A stretch of 64,000 nucleotides of DNA from Desulfobacterales bacterium (GCA_025454255.1 JALOOU010000002.1:1-64000); one strand, 5' to 3'; positions 8,988 through 17,685 are shown, numbered from the stretch's first letter. The notes: generated by a model from the sequence alone, not told the origin. Made by a program: numbers and translations.

Positions 8988-10082
8988 ATGCTGACCGAAA
9001 AACCGCGACTGCCGATTGGGGAGATCCTGATTCACGGACTTCTGCCGTCGCCGCTCAAGAAATGGGTCTATCGGCTGAAGGGCTACCGGATCGGAAAAAA
9101 TGTCTCCATCGGGTTCGGCTCCGTCGTCTGCGGCCGGGACGTCGAAATCGGCGACCACACCTGCATCGGGTTTATGGCAGCGGTCCGTGGCCGCCGGATC
9201 CGGATCGGCGCCCACGTGCAGATCGGTGCGACCACGATCATCGACACCCCGCGCCTGGAGATCGGGGAGGGCACCAAGATCAACGAGCAGGTGTTCGTCG
9301 GGGGGCTCCAGTTCCCCGATTCCGAGCTTGTCATCGGCCGCAACTGCCAGATCATGCAGATGACCTTCATCAACCCGACCACCTCCATCCGCATCGGCGA
9401 CGACACCGGGATCGGGGGTCATTGCCTGCTGTTCGGCCACACCTCCTGGCTCAGCAAGTTCGAAGGCTATCCGGTGGATTTCCAATCCATCGAAATCGGC
9501 AGCAGCGTCTCGGTGGCCTGGCGGGTGTTCATCCTGCCCGGCAGCCGGATCGGCGACGGCGCCGTGATCGGCGCCAACTCGCTCGTGAACCGGACGGTGC
9601 CGCCGCGCTGCCTGGCGGTCGGGTTTCCGGCGCGGGTGGTCAGCAAGGCTCCCGATTTCCCTCTCGAGCTGACGGATGCCGACCGCGAGCGGCTGCTGAG
9701 AGAGATCGTGTCCGAAATGATCGCCTTCCTCCGGGGGTTCGATTTCGAATGCCGCGAGAACCCGAACGATTCCTCCTACGAGGTCGTCCAAGCGACCCGG
9801 CGCTGGGGGCGCCGGCGCCTGAAAACGTGGCGGCTCAAGGTGGTTTACGCGCCGCTGCCGGCCGAAGCGGCCGGCAGCATCGCATCCGATCTGGATGTTC
9901 TTCTCAGCCTGCGGCGGATTCCGCAGGAGATCCGGACCGCCTGCGATCGTCAGCGGACCCTGTGGGTTGACATCGCCGCCAAAGAACGCTCCGGCCTGAG
10001 CAACGACATGGGCGAGGAGGTCGTGCAGTATCTGCGGCGCTACGGCGTGCGTTTCTTGAGGGTTTATCCCGAACGTCGCTAG
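8988..10082 (+). CDS. Hexapeptide-repeat (left-handed beta-helix) acyltransferase-like protein
   Basis: A 364-residue protein. Residues about 35-210 are a run of imperfect hexapeptides ([LIV]-G-x4: RIGKNV, EIGDHT, RIGAHV, QIGATT, EIGEGT), the fold of LpxA/WbbJ-type acyl and acetyltransferases. GHTSWL and PGSRIGDGAVIGANSLV resemble the late coils that hold the active-site loop and CoA/ACP site. A C-terminal region of about 150 residues rich in Arg and Trp is outside the usual O-acetyltransferase length and is unassigned. It lies 33 bases after the enoyl reductase, so it could transfer the acyl chain made by the neighbouring genes. The donor (acyl-ACP or acetyl-CoA) and acceptor cannot be told from sequence. 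Confidence 0.75.
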   Translation: MLTEKPRLPIGEILIHGLLPSPLKKWVYRLKGYRIGKNVSIGFGSVVCGRDVEIGDHTCIGFMAAVRGRRIRIGAHVQIGATTIIDTPRLEIGEGTKINEQVFVGGLQFPDSELVIGRNCQIMQMTFINPTTSIRIGDDTGIGGHCLLFGHTSWLSKFEGYPVDFQSIEIGSSVSVAWRVFILPGSRIGDGAVIGANSLVNRTVPPRCLAVGFPARVVSKAPDFPLELTDADRERLLREIVSEMIAFLRGFDFECRENPNDSSYEVVQATRRWGRRRLKTWRLKVVYAPLPAEAAGSIASDLDVLLSLRRIPQEIRTACDRQRTLWVDIAAKERSGLSNDMGEEVVQYLRRYGVRFLRVYPERR

Positions 10083-10098
10083 ACCGAGCGAACGCGCC

Positions 10099-11442
10099 AT
10101 GGGCACACGCAGGCAATTTATCCGCAACAGCGCCGCACTGATCGGCGCCGCCATGCTTTGGCCGCGGAAGCTCGGCGCGGTTAAGCTGCCCCCCAAGGAG
10201 ACCGCAGGGGCCCCCACGACGGAGCTCTTCCGCGCCGTGAACGGGACGCCCCAGGCCAACACCGAAAAGCTCATCGATTTGATGGGCGGCGTCCGGCGTC
10301 TCGTCGGGCCGGAGGATGTCGTCCTCATCAAGCCGAACGTGCAGTGGTGGAACCAGGGGGCCCCGAGCCTGGGTGCGGTCAAGTGCCTGGTGGATCTCAT
10401 CATGAATCGGCCGGGCGGCTTCTGCGGAGAGGTGGTTTTGGCCGAGAACTGCCACCGGGGCGCTGCGCCCTGGCAGCACGCCGGCTGGAGCACGCCTTTC
10501 GAGCGCAACGCGGACTGCCCGGGGGCGGACAACTACAACGATCTGTGCCGCCTGCTGAAACGCGACTACGGCGATCGCTTCAGCGCGATCCACTGGGTCA
10601 ATGTCAAGGACGGCGGCAGGCGGGTGTCGGGTCCCGCGGAAGGCACCGGCTATGTCTTCTGCGACGGCACCCGCGGGGTCCCGCTGCTCGAGTTCAACAA
10701 CGGGCTGGATGGGGAGCGCTTCCGGGCCGTCATCATGACCTATCCCGTATTTCAGACCGACCGCGGCACCCGGGTCGATTTCAGGCACGGCATCTGGGAG
10801 CAGGGGGGTTACAGTGAGCGGCCTTTCAAATTTTTCAATCTCGTGGGCCTCAACCACCACAGCGTGTGGTGCGGGGTCACGGCCGCCGTCAAGAATTACC
10901 TGGGGATCACGGATCTCAGCGGCGGACCGGACCCTCATCGTGACGGGAAGCTGACGGGGTCCTACTACAATTTTCACTCCTTCCCTTTCGACGAGTGGGC
11001 GCCAGGCCCCAAGCCGGGCATGATCGGGGCGGAGATCGCGGTGTTTCTTGGGACCGTGCGCAGGGCCGACCTGAACATCGCCACGGCCGAATGGGTCGGC
11101 CTGGCGCACCGGACCCTGCCCCCGGCCGCCCGCACCCGTGCGGTTTTGGCCGCCACGGACCCGGTGGCCCTGGACTACCATGCCGCCAAGTACATCCTCT
11201 ACCCGAACTCCGGGATCAAACACCACAACCCCGACTACGAAGCGGGCGCCTTCCATCACTACCTGAAGGAGTGCGCCGACCGCGGCGGGGGCGTGCTTGA
11301 CGAGCGCCAAGTGCGCGTCTTATCCTACGACCTTAGTCGCGGCGCCATGCAGACCGACGGCGAACTGGCCGTCGCCGGCGAAAAAACATGGGGCCGCGAT
11401 GGCCGCAGCATCCTCAAATACCTGGTCTTGAGATACCTATAA
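10099..11442 (+). CDS. DUF362 domain-containing protein with Tat signal
   Basis: A 447-residue protein starting MGTRRQFIRNSAALIGAAML, a twin-arginine signal (RRQFIR) with a hydrophobic core, so it is probably folded in the cytoplasm and exported. The body fits the DUF362 family: VVLIKPNVQWWNQG near residue 75, GLNHHSVWCGVTAAVKNYLG near 260, and ATDPVALDYHAAKYIL near 355. The function of DUF362 is not established, and members are often fused to or near Fe-S proteins. No cysteine cluster is present here. It lies 16 bases after the acyltransferase gene and seems to be in the same transcription unit, so it may act on the pathway product at the membrane. That role is inference. Confidence 0.8.
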   Translation: MGTRRQFIRNSAALIGAAMLWPRKLGAVKLPPKETAGAPTTELFRAVNGTPQANTEKLIDLMGGVRRLVGPEDVVLIKPNVQWWNQGAPSLGAVKCLVDLIMNRPGGFCGEVVLAENCHRGAAPWQHAGWSTPFERNADCPGADNYNDLCRLLKRDYGDRFSAIHWVNVKDGGRRVSGPAEGTGYVFCDGTRGVPLLEFNNGLDGERFRAVIMTYPVFQTDRGTRVDFRHGIWEQGGYSERPFKFFNLVGLNHHSVWCGVTAAVKNYLGITDLSGGPDPHRDGKLTGSYYNFHSFPFDEWAPGPKPGMIGAEIAVFLGTVRRADLNIATAEWVGLAHRTLPPAARTRAVLAATDPVALDYHAAKYILYPNSGIKHHNPDYEAGAFHHYLKECADRGGGVLDERQVRVLSYDLSRGAMQTDGELAVAGEKTWGRDGRSILKYLVLRYL

Positions 11443-11463
11443 GGTGGGTAGGCGAAGGGGGAT

Positions 11464-11518
11464 AGACTGAAGGGATGTGGAGGAAAAGAGAGCTGCGATC
11501 CAAAATACCCTTCAGTCT
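11464..11518. repeat. Intergenic inverted repeat AGACTGAAGGG/CCCTTCAGTCT
   Basis: Two exact 11-base arms separated by 33 bases lie between the DUF362 and AsnB-type genes. The same core (AGACTGAAG ... CTTCAGTCT) recurs after the NadE-like gene, so this is a small dispersed family, not only a terminator. No T-run follows. Confidence 0.7.
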
Positions 11519-11541
11519 TCAGCCTAAATCCCTAAAAGAAC

Positions 11542-13560
11542 ATGTGCGGCATTGCTGGTATAGTCAATTTCGCTGCGGCTGAGGACAAGCTGCCGCTTCT
11601 GCGGCGCATGCTTGCTCAGCTGCAGCACCGGGGGCCGGACGCCGGGGGCATTTTCGCGCGCGGGGCGGCGGGGCTTGCCCATGCGCGGCTGAGCATCATC
11701 GACTTGAGCGGCGGCGGCCAGCCGATCCACAACGAAGACCGCTCCGTGTGGGTCACGTTCAACGGGGAGATCTTCAACTACCCCGATGTCCGGGAAGGTC
11801 TGGAGGCGCGCGGTCACCGCTTCTACACCCGGACCGACACCGAAGTTCTCGTCCACCTCTACGAGGAGGAGGGCGAGAAGATGTTTCGCCATTTGAACGG
11901 GCAATTCAGCTTCGCCATCTGGGACGAGCAGCGCAGGCGGATGCTTTTCGGAAGAGACCGGATGGGCATCCGGCCGCTGTTCTACCACGCCTCGGCCGGC
12001 CGCATCGTGTTCGGCTCCGAAATCAAGGCCCTCTTCGCCGACCCCTCGATTCCCCGGCGCCTGGACGGCCAGACCCTCAGCGACGTGTTCAGCTGCTGGA
12101 GCCCCATCGGGGAGCGGACCGCCTTCGAGGATATCCGCTCGCTGCCCCCGGGGCATTTCGCGGTCTTCGACGAACGCGGGCTGGTCATCCGAGCGTTCTG
12201 GCGGCTGCGGTTTCCGGATGCCGCCGAATCGGAAAGGCTCGCGGAGCGGCCGTTCGAGAGTTGGCTGGAGGAGGTCAACGACCTGGTCTACGATGCCACC
12301 CGCATCCGTTTGCGCGCGGATGTGCCCGTGGGCGCCTACTTGAGCGGCGGCTTGGACAGCACCTTCACCACCGCTCTGGTCAAGCGCCACTTCAACAATC
12401 GGCTGAGCACATTTTCGGTGGCCTTCTCCGACCAGCGCTTCGATGAAAGCGCCTTCCAGCGCGAGGCCGTCGCGGCGCTGGGCACTGCGCACCGCGAGTG
12501 TCGCTGCACAGACAGCGACATCGGCCGGATCTTCCCCCGGGTGGTCTGGCATGCGGAGACTCCGATCCTGCGCACGGCCCCGGCGCCGATGTTTCTGCTT
12601 TCGCGGCTGGTGCGCAGCGCCGATTACAAGGTGGTGCTGACCGGCGAGGGGGCCGACGAGATTTTCGCCGGCTACAACATCTTCAAGGAGGACCGGGTGC
12701 GGCGGTTCTGGGCCCGCCGGCCCGATTCGAAACTGCGGCCGCTCCTGGTCGCCCGGCTCTACCCCTATATCTTCGGCGGCCCGAATTCGAAATCCCAGTC
12801 CTTTGTCCAGGGCTTCTTCAAGCGGCACCTCTCCCGCACCGCCTCGCCGGTATACTCTCACCTGCTGCGCTGGGAGAACACCGGCCATCTGAAAGGGTTT
12901 CTCGGCGCGGAGATCAACGCGGCGAACGGCGGGCTCGAGGCGTTTATCGAGCGCTTCACCGCTCTGCTGCCGCCCGAGCACAACGAGTGGCACCCGCTGT
13001 CGCGGGCCCAGTTCATCGAGATCCAGCTCTTCCTCGCCAACTACCTGCTCTCCTCCCAGGGGGACCGCATGGCCATGGCCCATTCCGTGGAGGGCCGCTA
13101 CCCCTTTTTGGACTACCGAGTGGTGGAGCTGGCCGCGCGCATGCCGCCGCGCTATCGGCTGAACGGGCTGAAGGAGAAGTTTGTGCTGAAAAAAGCGGCG
13201 GCGGGCGTGGTGCCGGCCCAAATCGTAGACCGGCCCAAACAGCCCTATCGGGCGCCGATCGGCCGCTGCTTTTTCGGAAACCCCACGCCGCCCTATGTCG
13301 AGGAGCTGCTCTCGGAGCGCGCTCTGCGGCAGACGGGCTGCTTCGATGTGCCGCAGGTGGTGCGCTTCATCGAAAAATGCCGCCGTCAGGAAGGCAGCCT
13401 GCAGGCGGAGCGTGAAAACATGGCGCTGGTCGGCATCCTGTCGATTCAGCTGCTGGACCACCTTTTCATCCGGCAGCAGCCTGTCGCCCAATTGGAGTCT
13501 GCGGCGGCCGATGACGCCGCCGGCAGAGGGAGTGGCGTTGAAATCGCCGTGATGCCCTGA
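11542..13560 (+). CDS. Asparagine synthase-type (glutamine-hydrolysing) amidotransferase
   Basis: A 672-residue class II glutamine amidotransferase. MCGIAG puts the N-terminal nucleophile Cys at position 2, followed by a glutaminase domain (to about 210; QHRGPDAGG, FNGEIFN, GRDRMGIRPL). Then comes an ATP-pyrophosphatase/synthetase domain with LSGGLDSTF and TGEGADEIFAGYN. Length and order match AsnB. Copies in polysaccharide and exosortase loci often amidate sugars or acyl/amino acids rather than aspartate, and the context (acyl genes before, NadE-like and ACP/AMP-ligase after, exosortase beyond) suggests a dedicated amidotransferase. True asparagine synthesis cannot be excluded. Confidence 0.9.
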   Translation: MCGIAGIVNFAAAEDKLPLLRRMLAQLQHRGPDAGGIFARGAAGLAHARLSIIDLSGGGQPIHNEDRSVWVTFNGEIFNYPDVREGLEARGHRFYTRTDTEVLVHLYEEEGEKMFRHLNGQFSFAIWDEQRRRMLFGRDRMGIRPLFYHASAGRIVFGSEIKALFADPSIPRRLDGQTLSDVFSCWSPIGERTAFEDIRSLPPGHFAVFDERGLVIRAFWRLRFPDAAESERLAERPFESWLEEVNDLVYDATRIRLRADVPVGAYLSGGLDSTFTTALVKRHFNNRLSTFSVAFSDQRFDESAFQREAVAALGTAHRECRCTDSDIGRIFPRVVWHAETPILRTAPAPMFLLSRLVRSADYKVVLTGEGADEIFAGYNIFKEDRVRRFWARRPDSKLRPLLVARLYPYIFGGPNSKSQSFVQGFFKRHLSRTASPVYSHLLRWENTGHLKGFLGAEINAANGGLEAFIERFTALLPPEHNEWHPLSRAQFIEIQLFLANYLLSSQGDRMAMAHSVEGRYPFLDYRVVELAARMPPRYRLNGLKEKFVLKKAAAGVVPAQIVDRPKQPYRAPIGRCFFGNPTPPYVEELLSERALRQTGCFDVPQVVRFIEKCRRQEGSLQAERENMALVGILSIQLLDHLFIRQQPVAQLESAAADDAAGRGSGVEIAVMP

Positions 13561-13630
13561 AACAGAGGGAAAGCGGCCAAAATAGCGGTGAAAAATGAGA
13601 ACCCCAAAAAAGGTGTCAAGGAGTCGAAAC

Positions 13631-14623
13631 ATGCCGTTGCCTGAAGGTTTCTCCAAGAAGGTGCTTGAGATCAACCCTGCGCAGGAGGCCGACAGGATCT
13701 GCAGCCGAATGCGCGAGCTGGTGGCGCGATCGTTTCGGCGGCGGGGGTTCGTGGTGGCCGTGTCGGGCGGCATCGACAGCAGCGTCACGCTCGGCCTGGC
13801 CGCCAAGGCCGTCGGCCCCGAGCGCGTGCTGGCGCTGTTGATGCCGGAGACCCACTCGGCGCCCGAGACGCTCGATCTGAGCCGGCTGGTGGCCGACCGC
13901 TTCAGGGTGGCCCATCAGTACGAGAACATCTCACCCCTGCTCGAAGCGGTGGGTTTCTACGACCGCTATGCCGCCGCCGTGCGGCGGGTCATCCCCGGCT
14001 ATGAGCGCGACTGGAAATCCAAAATCGTTCTGCCCAGCTTGTTGGACCGCGGGGGGTTCCGGTTTTTTTCCGTTGTCGCCCAGAGGCCCGACGGCTCGCG
14101 GGTCGAGGCCCGTTTGCCGCTCGAAGCCTATCTGGAGATCGTGGCGGCAACCAATTTCAAGCAGCGTGCGCGCAAAATGCTCGAATACTACCACGCCGAC
14201 CGGCTCAACTACGCCGTGGCCGGAACCCCGAACCGGTTGGAGTACGACCAGGGGTTTTTCGTCAAGCTCGGCGACGGCGCCGCCGACGTGAAGCCGATCG
14301 CCCACCTCTACAAAACCCAAGTCTACCAGATGGCCGACCACCTCGACGTACCGGAGCAGATCCGCTCCCGCGCCCCGACCACGGACACCTACTCGTTGCC
14401 CCAGGGCCAGGACGAATTCTATTTTTCACTGCCCTTCGACCAGATGGACCTCTGCCTCTACGGCAAGAACAACGGGATCGACAGCGCAACGGTCGCCCGC
14501 GCCATCGGGCTGACTCCGGAGCAGGTCGATCGGGTCTACGAGGATATCGACACCAAGCGCAATGGAACCCGCTATCTGCACCTGCCGCCGATGCTGGTGG
14601 CGGAAGTGAATGAAATAGGCTGA
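13631..14623 (+). CDS. NAD synthase-like (NadE family) amidating enzyme
   Basis: A 330-residue member of the NadE/N-type ATP pyrophosphatase family: P-loop SGGIDSSV near residue 50, then GTPNRLEYDQGFFVKLGDGAADVKP, the region that binds the adenylated intermediate in NadE. There is no nitrilase-type glutaminase domain, so it would use ammonia or receive it from a partner. The gene follows an AsnB-type amidotransferase by 70 bases, an obvious possible ammonia source. I chose the ATG preceded by CAAGGAG at 8-base spacing over an upstream ATG 36 bases earlier that lacks a good ribosome site. It could be the cell's NAD synthase, but the acyl/exosortase setting suggests a paralogue amidating another carboxylate. 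Confidence 0.8.
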   Translation: MPLPEGFSKKVLEINPAQEADRICSRMRELVARSFRRRGFVVAVSGGIDSSVTLGLAAKAVGPERVLALLMPETHSAPETLDLSRLVADRFRVAHQYENISPLLEAVGFYDRYAAAVRRVIPGYERDWKSKIVLPSLLDRGGFRFFSVVAQRPDGSRVEARLPLEAYLEIVAATNFKQRARKMLEYYHADRLNYAVAGTPNRLEYDQGFFVKLGDGAADVKPIAHLYKTQVYQMADHLDVPEQIRSRAPTTDTYSLPQGQDEFYFSLPFDQMDLCLYGKNNGIDSATVARAIGLTPEQVDRVYEDIDTKRNGTRYLHLPPMLVAEVNEIG

Positions 14624-14687
14624 AGACTGAAGTCCGGGAAGCGCGAATTTCATCCCCCTTCCGCCTTCAGTCTGTATTCTTCAGTCT
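14624..14687. repeat. Intergenic AGACTGAAG/CTTCAGTCT repeat, second copy
   Basis: AGACTGAAG directly follows the NadE-like stop codon and is answered by two copies of CTTCAGTCT about 40 and 55 bases later. It shares its core with the repeat upstream of the AsnB-type gene, so this two-gene segment is bracketed by the family. Confidence 0.65.
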
Positions 14688-14707
14688 AAAAAAAACGAAA
14701 GGTCCCA

Positions 14708-14956
14708 ATGGAAGAGATCAAGTTGAAAGTCAAAAATTTTGTGGTGGGCAATTTCCTTTTTGGCAATGCGGACGGCCTCGACGATGACACCTCTTTTCTG
14801 GAGGCCGGCATACTCGACTCGACCGGCGTCATGGAAGTGGTGGCATTTTTAGAGCAGCAGTTCGGCGTTCGCGTCGACGACGATGAGCTCACCCCCGAAA
14901 ACCTGGACTCGATTTCAAGCATCGGGGCCTTCGTCTCCCGAAAACTGCAGGCATAG
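14708..14956 (+). CDS. Acyl carrier protein
   Basis: An 82-residue acidic protein of the ACP/PCP family with the phosphopantetheine attachment Ser38 in GILDSTGVMEV, followed by a typical helix 2 (EVVAFLEQQFGV). It would carry an acyl or aminoacyl chain as a thioester. Its TAG is immediately followed by the ATG of an AMP-dependent ligase, the usual arrangement of a carrier with its loading enzyme. It differs from the second ACP at 22.9 kb, which has WDSLGIL around its serine. Similar ACP plus AMP-ligase pairs are known beside exosortase genes in other proteobacteria. Confidence 0.9.
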   Translation: MEEIKLKVKNFVVGNFLFGNADGLDDDTSFLEAGILDSTGVMEVVAFLEQQFGVRVDDDELTPENLDSISSIGAFVSRKLQA

Positions 14957-16558
14957 ATGGAACGCTTCAAGAGCCACACGCTCGTCCATCACTTCCTCGA
15001 GGAGAGCCGGGGGCGGCTCCCGGAAAAAACGGCGCTGGTGCACGGGAAGCTGCGGGCCTCTTTCGACGAGGTCAACCTTAAGGCCAATCAGCTGGCCGGC
15101 CGGCTGCTGGACCAGGGTTTGAGCCGCGGCGGGCGTGTCGTCCTGCTATTCGAAAACAGCCTCGAGTACGTGGTCGCCTACTACGGCGCACTAAAGGCCG
15201 GCGGCGTTGTCGTGCCGCTGAGTCCTGATCTGAAGGCCGACAATCTCGCTCCGATCCTGGAGGAGTTGGAGGCGGAGTTCCTCATCGGGGGGGGAAGGGC
15301 ATCCAAGAGCCTGCAGACGCTGCCGGCCATGGGCAGGCCGCGAGCGCGCATCGTGTTGAAAGCCCCGAAGGCGTTTTGGCCGAACGATTCACCGGGGGTG
15401 GTCGCCTGGGAGGATCTGTTCGGCGACGGCGCCGCCCGCAACCCCGATGTGCCGATCGAGGGCGGCGATATCTGCAGCATCATCTACACCTCCGGCTCCA
15501 CCGGCCGGCCCAAAGGCGTTGTGCTCACCCACGCGAACATCGTGTCGAACACCCATGCCATCTGCGACTATTTGAAGCTGACCGAAAGCGACATTCAGAT
15601 GGTGGTGCTGCCGTTCTTCTATGTGATGGGCCAGTCGCTCTTGAACACGCATTTTGCCGTCGGCGGTCAGGTGGTGATCAACAACCAGTTCGCCTACCCG
15701 GCAGCGGTCGTCCAGCAGCTGGTCAGCGAGAAGGTCACGGGCTTTTCCGGCGTCCCCTCCACCTTCGCCTATCTGCTGTACCGCTCGCCTCTCGAAAAAT
15801 ACCGGGAGGAAATGACCCGCCTGCGCTACTGCTCCCAGGCCGGCGGGGCCATGCCGCGCCACCTGAAAATAGAGCTGCGGCGCGTCTTGCCGCCCCACGT
15901 CGCAATCTACCTCATGTACGGGGCCACGGAGGCCGCCGCACGCCTCTCCTTCCTGGAGCCGGCCGATTTCGAGCGGAAGATGGACTCCATCGGCAAACCC
16001 GTGCGCGGGGTCCGGTTCCGCATCGTGGATGGCCAGGGCGCGGAGGTCGCGGCCGGCCGGCGGGGCGAACTGGTGGCCGACGGTCCCAACATCATGCAGG
16101 GCTACTGGAAGGACCCGCAGTCGACGGCCCAGGTCTTGGACGCGAACGGCTATCACACCGGGGATGTCGCCTACCGGGACGAGGAGGGGTTCTATTACAT
16201 CGTGGGCCGCAGGGACGGCCTGCTGAAAGTCGGCGGGCACCGGGTCAACCCGGAAGAGGTCGAGGAGGTGCTGATGGAGAGCGGACAACTGGTGGAGGCG
16301 GCGGTCGTCGGCGCCCCCGACCGGATGCTGGGGGCTCAGCTTTGCGCCCTGGGGGTGGCCAAAGCGGGCGGCGTGACCGAAGAGAGCCTGCTCGCGTTCG
16401 CCGCCAAGCGGCTGCCGCGGCACAAACTTCCCGCCCGCATCCAATTTCTGCCGCAGCTTCCCAAGAACTGGAGCGGCAAAATAGACCGGCAGGAGTGCCG
16501 GCGCCTGGCGATGGCCCCCCCGATCCCGGTTGACCCGGCGGCCGGCCGCGGCGGTTGA
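14957..16558 (+). CDS. AMP-dependent acyl ligase (acyl-ACP/acyl-CoA synthetase)
   Basis: A 533-residue ANL-superfamily enzyme: IIYTSGSTGRPKGV (ATP loop), YGATEAA, YHTGDVAYRD, GRRDGLLKVGGHRVNPEEVE (hinge) and GKIDR with the catalytic C-terminal lysine. It adenylates a carboxylic acid and transfers it to a thiol. Since it abuts an ACP gene, the acceptor is probably that ACP. Near the hydrophobic pocket it has FFYVMGQSLLNTHFAVGG, more like medium/long-chain acid ligases than amino acid A-domains. A strong hairpin terminator follows, so this is probably the last gene of the operon that starts with the dehydratase. The comparable XrtA-associated ligase is described in PEP-CTERM loci. Confidence 0.88.
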   Translation: MERFKSHTLVHHFLEESRGRLPEKTALVHGKLRASFDEVNLKANQLAGRLLDQGLSRGGRVVLLFENSLEYVVAYYGALKAGGVVVPLSPDLKADNLAPILEELEAEFLIGGGRASKSLQTLPAMGRPRARIVLKAPKAFWPNDSPGVVAWEDLFGDGAARNPDVPIEGGDICSIIYTSGSTGRPKGVVLTHANIVSNTHAICDYLKLTESDIQMVVLPFFYVMGQSLLNTHFAVGGQVVINNQFAYPAAVVQQLVSEKVTGFSGVPSTFAYLLYRSPLEKYREEMTRLRYCSQAGGAMPRHLKIELRRVLPPHVAIYLMYGATEAAARLSFLEPADFERKMDSIGKPVRGVRFRIVDGQGAEVAAGRRGELVADGPNIMQGYWKDPQSTAQVLDANGYHTGDVAYRDEEGFYYIVGRRDGLLKVGGHRVNPEEVEEVLMESGQLVEAAVVGAPDRMLGAQLCALGVAKAGGVTEESLLAFAAKRLPRHKLPARIQFLPQLPKNWSGKIDRQECRRLAMAPPIPVDPAAGRGG

Positions 16559-16579
16559 GCTTATCGGGGGTTGCTTGCA

Positions 16580-16621
16580 CACAAAAACGGCAGGGCCGTG
16601 TTTGGCCCTGCCGTTTTTGTG
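16580..16621 (+). terminator. Strong hairpin terminator after the acyl ligase gene
   Basis: An 18-base perfect stem (CACAAAAACGGCAGGGCC with its complement) around a 6-base loop. The A-run and T-run at the stem base would allow intrinsic termination in both directions. It separates the acyl operon from the exosortase gene. Confidence 0.9.
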
Positions 16622-16649
16622 CGTGGATCTCGAAAACCGGAGTTGCCTG

Positions 16650-16730
16650 CGAAAAGCGGCGGCAAACCGAAAGGCTGTGACGCTATGCCCATTGGCGTAT
16701 CTGTGGTATGATTACTTCTGAGCCGCGCCT
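16650..16730 (+). ncRNA. Possible divergent GEMM-like (c-di-GMP-I) leader upstream of the exosortase
   Basis: The leader contains GGCAAACC-GAAA-GG followed by GACGC..GCC, resembling the start of c-di-GMP-I aptamers (GGCAAACC, GAAA loop, GGACGCAAAGCC). It is closed by GCGGC near 16656 pairing with GCCGC near 16722. The conserved CAAAGCC is altered and the 3' GGTAGC segment is poorly matched, so it may be degenerate or a chance resemblance. Confidence 0.3.
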
Positions 16731-16758
16731 CTTTTCTTGACACCCGGTAACGACGCCT

Positions 16759-17661
16759 ATGCCTGTGGTGCGCTTCCACCTATATTTTATCGGCCTGCTC
16801 TTGCTCGGGGCCGTGATCTATTTTCCACCCGTCGCTTTGCTGGCGAGGTTCGCCTCGGGCAACGAAACCTACTCGCACATCCCTCTTATCCCGTTGGTGA
16901 GCCTCTTTCTCCTGGCGCTTCAACGCAAGGTCATCTTCGCCCAGTGCGCCCCCGCGCCCGCCCTCGGCGGCGCTGTGTGCGCCGTGGGGCTCGGTTTTTA
17001 TGCGTTGGCGAGTATGCTGCGGGAGAGCGCTGCCTCCCTGACCTTTCGCGGCCAGGAGACGCCCAACGACTTCCTGGCCCTGTGCATGGCCGGCGCGGTG
17101 GCTTGGGTCATCGGCAGCTTCCTGGCCGTCTACGGGGCGCACGCCTTTCGCAAGGCTCGTTTTGCGATTCTTTTTCTCATTTTCTCTATCCCGCTGCCGT
17201 CCTTTTTATTAAACGGGATCGTCACCGCGCTGCAGCATGCCTCGGCCGAGGCCTCCGACCTGGTTTTCCGGCTGGCCGGCGCATCCTATCATCGCCGCGG
17301 GCTGGTATTTGAATTTTCCAATGTGGCCGTGATGGTGGCCGAGCAGTGCAGCGGGATTCGCTCGAGCCTGTCGCTTTTCATCCTGAGCATCCTCAGCGGC
17401 GCTATGTTTTTGCGCACCCTTTCGCGCCGTATTGTTTTGGCAATCGCCATTTTTCCCATCACGGTCGTCAAGAACGCCTTGCGTATCGTGTCGATCACGC
17501 TGCTCGCCAATTATGTCGATCCGCGGTTTCTGTCCACCCACTGGCTTCACAGCAGCGGAGGGATTCCGTTTTTCGCGGTTGCCCTGGCGCTGCTGATTCC
17601 CCTGGTCTGGGCGCTGCGACGATCGGAAACCTCATCGCGCAAGGAAGGGGCCGCGGGCTGA
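16759..17661 (+). CDS. Exosortase (transmembrane transpeptidase-like protease)
   Basis: A 300-residue multi-pass membrane protein (about eight hydrophobic segments). It has the three catalytic positions of exosortases: Cys197 in EQCSGIRSSL, Arg242 in NALRI, and His264 in LHSSGG. Exosortases cut C-terminal sorting tails and are linked to exopolysaccharide loci, as here. I cannot assign a subtype (XrtA, XrtD and so on). No PEP-CTERM tail is visible in the window. Possible substrates are the two secreted proteins near 46-49 kb that end in Gly-rich/CFI/transmembrane/Arg tails, which is unproven. The ATG follows CGACGCCT without an obvious ribosome site. A VanZ-like gene follows 24 bases later. 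Confidence 0.88.
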   Translation: MPVVRFHLYFIGLLLLGAVIYFPPVALLARFASGNETYSHIPLIPLVSLFLLALQRKVIFAQCAPAPALGGAVCAVGLGFYALASMLRESAASLTFRGQETPNDFLALCMAGAVAWVIGSFLAVYGAHAFRKARFAILFLIFSIPLPSFLLNGIVTALQHASAEASDLVFRLAGASYHRRGLVFEFSNVAVMVAEQCSGIRSSLSLFILSILSGAMFLRTLSRRIVLAIAIFPITVVKNALRIVSITLLANYVDPRFLSTHWLHSSGGIPFFAVALALLIPLVWALRRSETSSRKEGAAG

Positions 17662-17685
17662 GGGCGTGGGGCAAACCGGGCCTGT

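Noticed and set aside
8468-10532. Long open frames overlapping the enoyl reductase and acyltransferase genes (500 aa on +, 550 aa on -).
   Set aside because: Both are shadows of GC-rich coding sequence. Their products are Arg/Ala/Gly/Pro-rich with no family motif, whereas the overlapped genes have clear domains and ribosome sites.
11524-13806. 760-aa open frame on the - strand opposite the AsnB-type gene.
   Set aside because: Antisense shadow: low-complexity basic product, no start signal, and the + strand encodes an intact amidotransferase.
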